Shown here: positions 24,814-46,094 of the stretch, in pieces
Position numbering within the stretch: position 1 is the stretch's first letter
Layout: each line of letters begins with the position of its first letter
Assembly (NCBI GenBank): GCA_049997955.1
Contig: JAEBDY010000012.1
Coordinates: forward strand, 124,001-188,000
DNA from: Umezawaea sp049997955
GTDB taxonomy: Bacteria; Actinomycetota; Actinomycetes; Mycobacteriales; Pseudonocardiaceae
DNA: 64,000 bases
Direction: 5' to 3'
Notes under the pieces: generated by a model
Database searches by the model: none
What the model saw: only the letters and a program-made list of their open reading frames with translations
Told to the model about the DNA's origin: nothing
Translations under genes and position numbers: made by a program

Positions 24814-25115
24814 TGACCACACCGCTCACCCTGACCCCCGGTCGCGGTCCCGACGGAGCCGCGGTCCTCAAGGTCGTCGGCGAGATCGACATGAGCAACA
24901 CCGAAGCCTTCACCGCAGCCCTCGACGGCATCCCGGGACGGCTCGTGGTCGACCTCGCCGAGTGCGAGTACCTCGACAGCGCGGGCTTGAGCGTCCTGTT
25001 CGCGCACGCCTCCCGCATCGAGGTCGTCGCCTCTCCGCTCCTGGCGCCCGTCATGACCTTCTCGGGACTCGCGACCATGGTCACCGTCCACGGCATGCAG
25101 GACACCCCCGAGTAG
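24813..25115 (+). CDS. STAS-domain anti-sigma factor antagonist
   Basis: The product is 100 residues. Its ATG shares one base with the stop of the hybrid kinase (TGATG), so the two are translated together. The STAS core is AVLKVVGEIDMSNTEAF and LVVDLAECEYLDSAGLSVLFAHA, with the acceptor Ser in LDSAG (near residue 57). It is the most likely direct substrate of the RsbW-like and SpoIIE domains of the preceding protein. Confidence 0.9.
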   Translation: MTTPLTLTPGRGPDGAAVLKVVGEIDMSNTEAFTAALDGIPGRLVVDLAECEYLDSAGLSVLFAHASRIEVVASPLLAPVMTFSGLATMVTVHGMQDTPE

Positions 25116-25242
25116 CCATCGATGAGTCCCGACGTCCTCAGGTGGGTGCCTGTGCTCCTTCCCCGGCCAAGCACACACGGCACGGCCCTGTGCTCGTACT
25201 GTTCACCCGGTGGGCACGGTCGGTGCGGGACGAGGTTGGTAG

Positions 25243-26487
25243 ATGGGTGACGCTCGGAGTTCACGGATGCGCCTGCGCGTGCTGGAAGCGGTCACGGACA
25301 GCGCGCTCAGGGAACTGGACCTGGAGAAGCTCCTCGAGGTCCTGCTGAGGCGGGTGCACGAGCTGTTCGCCATCGACACCGCCACCGTCCTGCTGACCGA
25401 TCCCAGTGGTCAGCAGTTGGTGACCAAGGCGACCATCGGTCTGGAGGAGGAGATCTTCCAGGGCGTTCGGATACCGGTGGGGATGGGCTTCGCGGGACGT
25501 GTCGCCCACTTCCGGGAACCGGTGCGGCTCGAGCACGTGGACCGGTCCACGGTGGTCAACCCCTTGCTGTGGGAACGAGGCCTGCAGTCCCTGGTGGGTG
25601 TGCCGATGGTCGCCCAGGGCGACCTCACCGGGGTGCTGCACATCGGCAGCACCACGGCGCGGCGGTTCACCGACGACGAGGTCGAGCTGCTGCAGCTCGT
25701 CGCCGACCGGCTCGCGACGGCCGCGCACGCGCACCGGTCGCGCTCCGCGCGGGCCGCGGCCGCCGTGCTCCAGGACAGCCTCCTGCCGGGACGCCTCCCG
25801 ACCACCGACGACTGGGAACTCGCCGCCCGCTACGTCCCCGGCACCGACAGCGGTGTCGGCGGCGACTGGTACGACGTGTTCCACCTCCCCGGTGACCGCA
25901 TCGGACTGGTGATCGGCGACGTGGTCGGCAACGGCCTGCCCGCCGCGATCGTCATGGGGCGCCTGCGCAGCGCGTTGCGCGCCTACGCGCTGGAGTTCGC
26001 CGACCCCGGTGAGGTGCTCGGCAAACTCGACCGCAAGGCGAGCCACTTCGAGAACCAGGCCATGGCCACGATCGCCTACGCGGTGATCGACACGGCCACC
26101 GACCGCATGACCATCGCCCTGGCCGGACACCTGCCACCGGTCCTGGCCGTGCCGGGCCGCGCGACCGAGTTCATCGATGCCCCGGTCGGCCCACCCATCG
26201 GCTACAACCTCGCCGTCACCGGCCGTCGCGGCGCGACCATCGCCCTGCCGCCCGGAGCGCTGGTGGCGCTGTACACCGACGGACTCGTGGAGCGGCGCGA
26301 CCAGGACATGGACAGCCGCCTGGAGACGCTTCGCCAGACCGTCGTCCCCGCACCGACGGAGGCCGCCTGCATCCGGATCATGGCCACCCTGGTCGGTGAC
26401 CAGCCCGCGACCGACGACATCGCCCTGCTGGCGGTCCGGCACGGACCCGCGCCGGACGATCCCAGCGGAACCGCTGCTCCGGAATGA
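25243..26487 (+). CDS. GAF-SpoIIE (PP2C) phosphatase
   Basis: The product is 414 residues from ATG 25243. The GAF domain (about 15-165) has ELFAIDTATVLLTD and VGMGFAGRVA. The SpoIIE-type PP2C domain (about 180-400) has the metal-binding GGDWYD, VIGDVVGNGLPAA and TDDIALLAV. This is the RsbP/RsbU-like arrangement that removes phosphate from STAS proteins on a small-molecule signal. It lies 127 bases after the second STAS gene, in the same orientation. A short hairpin follows. Confidence 0.9.
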   Translation: MGDARSSRMRLRVLEAVTDSALRELDLEKLLEVLLRRVHELFAIDTATVLLTDPSGQQLVTKATIGLEEEIFQGVRIPVGMGFAGRVAHFREPVRLEHVDRSTVVNPLLWERGLQSLVGVPMVAQGDLTGVLHIGSTTARRFTDDEVELLQLVADRLATAAHAHRSRSARAAAAVLQDSLLPGRLPTTDDWELAARYVPGTDSGVGGDWYDVFHLPGDRIGLVIGDVVGNGLPAAIVMGRLRSALRAYALEFADPGEVLGKLDRKASHFENQAMATIAYAVIDTATDRMTIALAGHLPPVLAVPGRATEFIDAPVGPPIGYNLAVTGRRGATIALPPGALVALYTDGLVERRDQDMDSRLETLRQTVVPAPTEAACIRIMATLVGDQPATDDIALLAVRHGPAPDDPSGTAAPE

Positions 26488-26496
26488 GCCGGTGTT

Positions 26497-26523
26497 CCTC
26501 CGCGGGGTCGAACACCGCGGAGG
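26497..26523. terminator. Bidirectional hairpin between convergent genes
   Basis: CCTCCGCGG (26497-26505) and CCGCGGAGG (26515-26523) pair perfectly with a 9-base loop. It sits exactly between the stop of the phosphatase gene and the stop of the small minus-strand gene, which fits a terminator shared by both. Confidence 0.6.
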
Positions 26524-26527
26524 TGGC

Positions 26528-26767
26528 TCAGCACTGCTGCTCGTACCAGAGTTCCTCCCAGCGCCCGGCGGTGATGTCCTCGCGGGTGCCCACGACCAGG
26601 TTCAGCGTGAACAGGTCGTGGTCGACGCCGTTTTCGGTGATCGTGCCACGGGCCACCGGCAGCGGGACGGGCAGTGCGGGGGACGGTCGGCCCTCCGTGC
26701 CGATCGTTGGCGCGCCTCGATCCTGCGTAGGCTCTTCGACAGGTGCGGAGACGTCGTTCACCGGCAA
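26528..26767 (-). CDS. Hypothetical 79-residue protein
   Basis: The frame from ATG 26767 has codon use like real genes of this genome in its second half. The product is hydrophilic: a Pro-rich N-terminal half, then GTITENGVDHDLFTLNLVVGTREDITAGRWEELWYEQQC, ending in Cys. No family is recognised and there is no signal or membrane segment. A hairpin directly after the stop supports transcription on this strand. It diverges from the zinc-ribbon gene. Confidence 0.5.
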   Translation of the reverse strand: MPVNDVSAPVEEPTQDRGAPTIGTEGRPSPALPVPLPVARGTITENGVDHDLFTLNLVVGTREDITAGRWEELWYEQQC

Positions 26768-26817
26768 CGACGATCTTCGAGCGGTACAGGGTCCGGACGA
26801 GTCGACGGGAGTGCGAC

Positions 26818-27120
26818 GTGGTGATCTTCGGCTTTCGGACCAAGGTGTTCGTCATGGTGGTGCTGACGCTGCTCTGCCCGAGGTGCGGCAACCCGGCGGC
26901 GCACCCCCTGCACAAGGCGGTCACGAAGTTCACGCTGTTCTTCGTCCCGCTGTTCCCGGTCAAGACCAGGTACAGCACGCAGTGCACCTTCTGCGGTCTC
27001 GCGAACCGCCTGTCGAAGGACCAGGCGAACCACCTGGTCCAGCAGGCGAACGGACCGCTCGGGCAGTCACAGGGACAGGGCGTGCAGCAGCAGTACCACC
27101 AGCACCCGCCCCGGATGTGA
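26818..27120 (+). CDS. Zinc-ribbon domain protein
   Basis: The product is 100 residues from GTG 26818, with GGGAG 6 bases upstream. After the start VIFGFRTKVF come CPRCGNPAAHPLHKA and, about 30 residues later, CTFCGLANRLS: two CxxC pairs that form a zinc ribbon. Between them a hydrophobic stretch (FTLFFVPLFPV) is typical of the actinobacterial zinc-ribbon family of this size. The C-terminus is Gln-rich (QANGPLGQSQGQGVQQQYHQ). Function is unknown. Confidence 0.8.
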   Translation: MVIFGFRTKVFVMVVLTLLCPRCGNPAAHPLHKAVTKFTLFFVPLFPVKTRYSTQCTFCGLANRLSKDQANHLVQQANGPLGQSQGQGVQQQYHQHPPRM

Positions 27121-27187
27121 CGACCGACGCCCGGACACCCCACGTCGCCGAGTCCGAAGTGGACGCCCCTGGAGGGGGTTCCGTCCG

Positions 27188-27216
27188 AGCCGGTTGAGGA
27201 TTAGTCCTACCCGGCT
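27188..27216 (+). terminator. Hairpin at end of zinc-ribbon gene and LysR gene
   Basis: AGCCGG (27188-27193) pairs with CCGGCT (27211-27216), with an inner AGGA/TCCT stem and a small asymmetric bulge. It lies between convergent stops and overlaps the last codons of the LysR gene. It is a weaker terminator candidate. Confidence 0.4.
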
Positions 27217-28109
27217 ACTTTGTGGTCCGTGAAGGCGGCAGGGTCACCAATGCCGTTCCCGTTCCAGCGTTCGGCCGTTTCCACGAGTTCGGTCAGCGCC
27301 GCGGATCGGACTCCTGCGGGCCAGGCGAGGAGCGTCGTGGCCAACGGGGCGTCGAGGACGGGCACCGCGACGTGTTCCGGCCACTGCCAGGCACGGCTGG
27401 AAGCCGGGATGACCAGGAGCGTTCGCCCGAGGGCGACGAGTTGCGCGAGTTGGGACTGGCTGCGGACCTCGGGTCCGGGACCGGGCGGGTAGGTGTGGTC
27501 GTGGCGCGGCCACCGGGCGATGGGCAGGTCGGGGACGTCGCTCACCTCGGCCATGGTCAGGCTGGAGCGCAGGGCGAGCGGATGTGACGCGGGCAGGATG
27601 GCCACCTGGCCTTCCGTCAGGATCTCGACGCTGTCGAGGCCGGTCATCACGTCGAATGGGGCGTGCACGATCGCCACGTCGGCGCGACCGTCGCGCAGGA
27701 ATTGCCCCTGCTCGCCGATTTCGCACAGCACCACGTCGATCTCGACAGCCCCTGGCCGTGCGGCGTGGGAATCGAGAAGTCCTTTCAGCAATTCGTGGGA
27801 AGCGCCCGCCTTCGTGGTGAGAACCAGAGCGGGGCGCGGTGACGCGGCGCGGCGGGTGCGGCGCACGGCGGCGTCGACGGCGTCGAGCACGAGCCGGGCC
27901 TCGACCACCATGGCCTCACCCGCGGTGGTGAGCGTGACACCTCGCCGATCCCGGTTCAGGAGCAGGACCCCCAGGCGGCGTTCCAGCTGCTGGATGGCGC
28001 GCGACAGCGGCGGCTGGGCCATGTTCAGGCGCTCGGCGGCACGACCGAAGTGCAGCTCCTCGGCCACTGCCGCGAAGTACCTCAACTCGCGGGTCTCGAG
28101 TCCGTCCAC
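27207..28109 (-). CDS. LysR-family transcriptional regulator
   Basis: The product is 300 residues from GTG 28109. LETRELRYFAAVAEELHFGRAAERLNMAQPPLSRAIQQLERRLGVLLLNRDRR is the LysR winged HTH, and the remainder is the effector-binding domain. A perfect palindrome of LysR-box type begins 15 bases upstream, between this gene and the divergent aldo/keto reductase. The regulator probably controls both itself and the reductase. Confidence 0.92.
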   Translation of the reverse strand: MDGLETRELRYFAAVAEELHFGRAAERLNMAQPPLSRAIQQLERRLGVLLLNRDRRGVTLTTAGEAMVVEARLVLDAVDAAVRRTRRAASPRPALVLTTKAGASHELLKGLLDSHAARPGAVEIDVVLCEIGEQGQFLRDGRADVAIVHAPFDVMTGLDSVEILTEGQVAILPASHPLALRSSLTMAEVSDVPDLPIARWPRHDHTYPPGPGPEVRSQSQLAQLVALGRTLLVIPASSRAWQWPEHVAVPVLDAPLATTLLAWPAGVRSAALTELVETAERWNGNGIGDPAAFTDHKVAG

Positions 28110-28123
28110 AGCCGCAGGGTACG

Positions 28124-28146
28124 CCTGATACCGGTGCGGTATCAGG
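28124..28146. promoter_or_regulatory. LysR box, perfect 10-bp inverted repeat
   Basis: CCTGATACCG (28124-28133) and CGGTATCAGG (28137-28146) are perfect reverse complements around GTG. The core reads ATAC-N7-GTAT, a textbook LysR-type (T-N11-A) recognition site. A further GGTAT half-site near 28160 may be the activation site towards the reductase. Confidence 0.85.
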
Positions 28147-28268
28147 CCGGATCGGACCGGTATTGGACAGTGATTCCTCCTCGGCCGCACCCTTGTTCCA
28201 GGAAGTGCCCGAGCGATGGGCGCAAAGCCTTCAGGCACTTTTCCGCGTTTTTGTGAAAGGAAAAAAAG

Positions 28269-29147
28269 TTGAGCACGACTTCTCCGTCCCTTCCCGGCGG
28301 CACCTGGACCCTGGGCGACATGGTGGTCACGCGGTTCGGCTACGGCGCCATGCAGCTGGCCGGCCCAGGGGTGATGGGCCCGCCCGCCGACCACGACGGG
28401 GCCCTCGCCGTCCTCCGCGCGGCCGTCGACCTCGGGATCACGCACATCGACACCGCGGACGCCTACGGCCCTCGCGTCACCAACGAACTCATCCGCGAGG
28501 CCCTGCACCCGTACCCCGAAGCGCTGCACGTGGTCACGAAGGTCGGAGCGACCCGCGACGAGCAGGGTGGATGGCCGCCCGCACGACAGCCCGACCAGCT
28601 GCGCCACGCGATCGACGAGAACCTGGAAAGCCTCGGGCTCGACGCGCTGGACCTGGTCAACCTGCGCCTCGGCAACGCCGGGGGACCCCTGGCGGGCTCC
28701 CTCTCCGAAGCGTTCGAAACGCTCGTCGAACTGCAGCGGCAGGGCCTGATCCGGCACCTCGGCGTGAGCAACGCGACAGCGGAACAGGTGTCGGAGGCGC
28801 AGGCGATCGCGCCGATCGTGAGCGTGCAGAACATGTACAACCTCGCCTACCGCCACGACGACGAGCTGATCGACCGGCTCGCCGCCGAGAACGTCGCCTA
28901 CGTGCCCTTCTTCCCGCTCGGCGGCTTCAGCCCACTCCAGTCCGAGGCGCTTTCGACCGTGGCGGCGCGGTTGGACGCCACGCCGATGGCCGTCGCGCTG
29001 GCGTGGCTGCTGCGGCGGTCGCCGAACATCCTGCTGATCCCGGGGACCTCGTCCGTGACGCACCTGCGGGAGAACGTCGTCGGCGCCGGACTTCCGCTCG
29101 ACGACGAGGACGTCGCCGAACTGGAGAAGATCGGCGTCCAGGCGTAG
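28269..29147 (+). CDS. Aldo/keto reductase-family oxidoreductase
   Basis: The product is 292 residues from TTG 28269, with GAAAGGA upstream in an A-rich leader. The TIM-barrel AKR pattern includes GYGAMQLAGPGVMGPP, the catalytic Asp and Tyr in HIDTADAYGP (about residues 58-67), Lys in VVTKVGATRDE, and the cofactor segment ILLIPGTSSVTHLRENV. At the usual catalytic His position (DLYxIH in classical members) it reads DLVNLR, so Arg replaces His; related bacterial AKRs share this. It is divergent from a LysR gene across a clear LysR box and is followed by an 18-bp hairpin. Confidence 0.9.
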   Translation: MSTTSPSLPGGTWTLGDMVVTRFGYGAMQLAGPGVMGPPADHDGALAVLRAAVDLGITHIDTADAYGPRVTNELIREALHPYPEALHVVTKVGATRDEQGGWPPARQPDQLRHAIDENLESLGLDALDLVNLRLGNAGGPLAGSLSEAFETLVELQRQGLIRHLGVSNATAEQVSEAQAIAPIVSVQNMYNLAYRHDDELIDRLAAENVAYVPFFPLGGFSPLQSEALSTVAARLDATPMAVALAWLLRRSPNILLIPGTSSVTHLRENVVGAGLPLDDEDVAELEKIGVQA

Positions 29148-29206
29148 CGCCGCACACCGGGCAGGCGGTCGCCAGGTCCGCCGCCGACCGGAGGAACCGC
29201 TCGGTC

Positions 29207-29247
29207 CCGGTCGGCGTGGCAGGGTGTGGCCCTGCCACGCCGACCGG
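29207..29247 (+). terminator. 18-bp perfect hairpin after the aldo/keto reductase gene
   Basis: Positions 29207-29224 and 29230-29247 are perfect reverse complements with a 5-base loop, a very stable stem starting 60 bases after the reductase stop. No U-tract follows. It should isolate the reductase from the HAD remnant and the NRPS cluster. Confidence 0.85.
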
Positions 29248-29268
29248 AGAACCCCTGGAGCGCGGCAC

Positions 29269-29907
29269 GTGGACCACGGATCGCCCTTCGCGGACTGGCG
29301 TCCCCGAGCCGTCGTGTTCGATTGCGACGGTGTGCTGGTGGACACCGAACCGTGCTGGACGACCGCCGAGACGGAGATCTTCGCCCGGCGTGCCCTGTCC
29401 TTCGGCGACGCGCGGAAGGCGCTCGTCATCGGCAAGTCGTTGCGGGCGGCGGCGGAGGTCATGGCGGCCGCGTTCGGCGAGCCGGGCCGAGGACCGCGGA
29501 TCGAGGTCGAACTCCTGGAACTCGTCACCGAGGTGGTGACCGGCGAGGCGCTCGCGTTCGAGGACTCGCTGACCGGCCTGCGCTCGGCGCAGACAGCGGG
29601 CATCCGCGCGGTCGGTGTTTCCGCACTGGCGCACCAGGAATTCCCCGCGGACCGGGTGGTGCCGACGCTGCGCGATCCGGCACTGCCGGAGTGGGTCGGC
29701 GGACTGTCGCACCAACCGGTCGAGCCCTGGTCCCGCTGGCCGTACGCGGTCAGCGCCGCCGGCTTGCCCGTGACGGCCAGCGGCGGCCCCTCCTCACGCT
29801 GTCCGTCGCAAGTGGACTTCGCGCGGCAAACCCCGTCGAGATTCCAGAACAACGTCTTCTGCATGCACAGTGGACGGTGGGTGAAAGTCCGATGTGGAGG
29901 GCCGTGA
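29269..29907 (+). pseudogene. HAD hydrolase with internal in-frame deletion
   Basis: From GTG 29269 the frame gives 212 residues. The N-terminal part is a good HAD phosphatase: VVFDCDGVLVDTEP with both catalytic Asp residues, then a cap-domain segment to LLELVTEVV (about residue 88). It then jumps straight to GEALAFEDSLTGLRSAQTAGIRAVGV, the family's motif IV region. Roughly 70 residues that normally lie between, carrying the motif II Ser/Thr and motif III Lys, are missing at about 29535-29545. The family similarity ends near LPEWVGG (about 29700), and the remaining ~70 codons to the stop look like translated non-coding sequence. It is therefore probably an inactive remnant. It sits between a strong terminator and the MbtH gene. 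Confidence 0.7.
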
Positions 29908-30303
29908 CCCGGCCGCGCCGAAAGGTGGCCGTCTTCGTCGCCCGTGCGGTTGTCGCCACCCGCGTCCGGCTGCCCGTCTTGTCGTGGCCGGAGCCGATGG
30001 GATTGATGGCTGTTGGTCCTCGCCGGGGAAGGCATGGTCGGTGAAATTGCGAGAGACTCTCGAGTAGGTAGGCGGCTTCCCCTTTCCGGAGCGGCTAAAC
30101 ATCCGATTCCTTGATGCGAATTAATGGCTTAGTGGTGGCTGCTCCTTTTGGCGGTGTCTGCTGCGGGTTTGGCTCGACACCGTTATCTTCGGTCGTGGTG
30201 AGCGGCCGGTTGCTCTGTGGGTATCCTCGATGTTCAACGGAACTTCCAGAACTTCGGCATGCTCGGTTCCGCGCGTGGTACCTGACGAGTAGAGGAGAAA
30301 ACC
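29908..30303 (+). promoter_or_regulatory. Upstream region of the NRPS cluster
   Basis: This 396-base stretch has no convincing gene. GC content drops clearly from about 30040 onwards, as is common ahead of regulated cluster genes. TTATCT (30183-30188) and TATCCT (30222-30227) are possible -10 boxes. Two copies of GAACTTC lie near 30240-30256. AGAGGAG at 30292-30298 is the ribosome site for MbtH. The exact promoter cannot be fixed by eye. Confidence 0.45.
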
Positions 30304-30510
30304 GTGAACGACGATGCTGACTACCAGGTCCTGGTCAACGACGAGGAGCAGCACTCGCTGTGGCCACTGGGCAAAGAGCTTCCCGAAGGCTGGCGCAGAG
30401 CGGGAAAAGAGGGGTCGAGGCAGGAGTGCATGGACCACGTCGACGCCGTGTGGACCGACATGAGGCCCCGCAGCCTGCGGGAACGGATGGTGTTGGACCA
30501 GCAGTCCTGA
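30304..30510 (+). CDS. MbtH-like NRPS chaperone
   Basis: The product is 68 residues from GTG 30304. The family pattern is complete: DYQVLVNDEEQHSLWP, the ...LPEGWRRAGKEGSRQECMDHVDAVWTDMRP segment and the final SLRERM. The three conserved tryptophans are present. MbtH proteins bind and activate adenylation domains, so this one should serve the nine or more A domains downstream. It is followed by a strong hairpin, so transcription of the downstream genes probably restarts or reads through. Confidence 0.95.
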   Translation: MNDDADYQVLVNDEEQHSLWPLGKELPEGWRRAGKEGSRQECMDHVDAVWTDMRPRSLRERMVLDQQS

Positions 30511-30520
30511 CCTTCTGACG

Positions 30521-30563
30521 TGCGGAAGACCTGGCGTGGCGTCGTGCCGCCAGGTCTTCCGCA
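30521..30563 (+). terminator. 16-bp perfect hairpin after mbtH
   Basis: Positions 30521-30536 and 30548-30563 pair perfectly with an 11-base loop, 11 bases after the MbtH stop. A second, imperfect hairpin (about 30567-30599) follows. Together they look like a terminator or attenuator separating MbtH from the rest of the cluster. Confidence 0.75.
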
Positions 30564-30945
30564 TGAATGCGGTCAAACCTGGCGTTCAGGTGAACCGCGA
30601 TCGCGGACGTCACCTTCCGTTCAATTTCATTGATTTCCCATTAAATCGGATGTTCACGGTCCGGGACCCGTAACCAACGGCTTGCGGAGTCGTTGGGGCT
30701 TAGGTAAACAATGGTCGGTCGGTTCGCGGTCGGATGGAATGACCGATAGTGTGGAGTTGTTGGTGTGGACGCGGTGGGAAGCGGGTACAGGAGGACGTCG
30801 GGCTTCTGGTTGAGGATCTCGGAAGTCGTGTCGGTGGAAATGGGAGTTTGGTCGGGCGGTGGCGTGAGCGCGTTTTCTGTGTGCTGCGTCACGGCTGGAA
30901 AGATCTCCGGGAAACTTTCTCGGAGATCTTCTGTGAGGGAGGGGA
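30564..30945 (+). promoter_or_regulatory. Low-GC leader before the peptide-release candidate gene
   Basis: This 382-base stretch has no convincing gene; the open frames in it have poor codon use. It is lower in GC than anything else nearby. CCAACG (30674-30679) and CGTTGG (30691-30696) form an inverted repeat in its AT-rich part, a possible operator. GAGGGAGGGG just ahead of ATG 30946 is the ribosome site. It probably holds the main promoter for the hydrolase and NRPS genes. Confidence 0.5.
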
Positions 30946-32271
30946 ATGGTGCAGCACTTACGCGAGGCTCTGGAGAGATCGGCCCTTCGCAACGACGTGC
31001 CGGGAGCGCAGCTCGTCGTCTGGCACGAGGGCAAGGCCTCGGAGTTCGAGTTCGGGGAAGAACGGCACGGCACGGGGCGCGCCGTGGAGCGCGACAGCAA
31101 GGTGCCCATCGGTTCGATCACGAAGACCTTCACCGCGACGCTGCTGATGGTGCTGGTGTCCGACGGCGACGTGGAGCTGGACGTCCCCATCGTCGAGTAC
31201 CTCCCCGAACTCCGGCAGGCGCTCGGTGACGCCGCGGACGTGCTCACCGCCCGCCACCTGCTCAGCCACACCGGGGGACTGCACTCGGAGGTCGTCGCGC
31301 CGATCGCCGACGGCCGTCCGGCCCTGGCCGCTTCCGTGCAGGACGTCGTGCAGCCGCCGGGCGAGGGCTTTTCCTACTCCAACGCCGGGTACGCCATCAT
31401 CGGCCGCCTGATCGAGGTGGCGACCGGCATGACCTGGTCGGAAGCGGTCCGGACCATCCTGCTCAAGCCGCTCGACATCGACCTCGGCTTTATCGCGGGC
31501 CCCGAGGGTTCCACGCCGTCCAACGCGAGCGGTCACACCGTCAACCGGGCCCTGCGCCTGGTGCGCCCGGTCGAGCAGGAGCTGACGCAGGTCGAGGCAC
31601 CGGCGGGCGGTCTCGCCGCGAGCGCCGCCGACCTGGTCGAACTCGCGAAGATGCACCTCACCCCCCGGCACGGCGGCATCGACCCCGGCCTCGTCACCCC
31701 CGACCACCTCGCCGAGATGCGCCGTCCGGTGCCCGGCGCGGACCCGTTCGGCCTCGCCGACGGCTGGGGCCTCGGCCTCGCGCTGTTCCGCGGCACGGGC
31801 ACCGGCTGGCTCGGGCACGACGGCACCGCCGACGGCACCTCCTGCCACCTGCGCCTCGACCCCGAGTCGGGCACGGTCGTGGCCCTCACCGCCAACGCCG
31901 CCACCGGCGCCGCGCTGTGGCGCGACCTGCTGCCCGAACTGCGGGCGGCGGGCATCGACCTCGACGAGAGCGCCGCGACCATCGACGCGGAACCGCGCAC
32001 GTCGATCCCGCGCGAGTGCACCGGCACCTACGTCAACGGCGACACCGCCTACTCCGTGGTCGTCCAGGGCGACGAGCTGCACCTGGTCGTCGACGACGAA
32101 CCGGCCGCGCGGCTCGCGGTCCACGACGGGTTCGTCTTCTCCGTGACGGACCTGGCCAACGGCGCGACCGGCCACCCCGGACGTTTCCTGCGAGACCCCC
32201 GCAGCGGTCGGATCGACCGGATCCAGATCGGCGGACGGGTCGCGGGTCGACTGCGCCGCGACGTGGCCTGA
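30946..32271 (+). CDS. Serine beta-lactamase-like protein, candidate PBP-type thioesterase
   Basis: The product is 441 residues. Penicillin-binding-protein motifs are present: SITK (Ser 57, Lys 60), YSN (Tyr 144) and a KTG-equivalent HDG near residue 291. About residues 345-441 form a beta-rich C-terminal domain that looks lipocalin-like. This two-domain layout is shared with SurE-like PBP-type thioesterases, which release and cyclise peptides from NRPSs that lack a C-terminal TE and often use a D-residue. No signal peptide is seen, in agreement with a cytoplasmic biosynthetic role and against an exported beta-lactamase. It lies 75 bases upstream of NRPS1 without a terminator, so cotranscription is likely. 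The release function is inference; a resistance hydrolase or esterase is the alternative. Confidence 0.75.
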   Translation: MVQHLREALERSALRNDVPGAQLVVWHEGKASEFEFGEERHGTGRAVERDSKVPIGSITKTFTATLLMVLVSDGDVELDVPIVEYLPELRQALGDAADVLTARHLLSHTGGLHSEVVAPIADGRPALAASVQDVVQPPGEGFSYSNAGYAIIGRLIEVATGMTWSEAVRTILLKPLDIDLGFIAGPEGSTPSNASGHTVNRALRLVRPVEQELTQVEAPAGGLAASAADLVELAKMHLTPRHGGIDPGLVTPDHLAEMRRPVPGADPFGLADGWGLGLALFRGTGTGWLGHDGTADGTSCHLRLDPESGTVVALTANAATGAALWRDLLPELRAAGIDLDESAATIDAEPRTSIPRECTGTYVNGDTAYSVVVQGDELHLVVDDEPAARLAVHDGFVFSVTDLANGATGHPGRFLRDPRSGRIDRIQIGGRVAGRLRRDVA

Positions 32272-32346
32272 GCCCACCGCGGTTCCGCACACCTCTTCCC
32301 CTGGTACCCGTGGCGCTGCACCGCGCCCGAAAAAGGTTGGACGGCG

Positions 32347-46080
<13,734 letters not shown>

Positions 46081-46094
46081 GGAGACAACACACC

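Noticed and set aside
20446..24822. Large minus-strand frames opposite the hybrid kinase
   Set aside because: The plus strand encodes unmistakable kinase, receiver and phosphatase motifs; the minus frames are composition artefacts.
28203..28240. Inverted repeat AAGTGCC...GGCACTT in the leader of the aldo/keto reductase
   Set aside because: The 7-bp arms are 24 bases apart, too weak for a firm attenuator or operator call.
30641..31229. Open frames in the low-GC leader before the beta-lactamase-like gene
   Set aside because: Codon use does not fit the genome, no family is recognisable and there is no well-placed ribosome site; the region fits a regulatory leader better.
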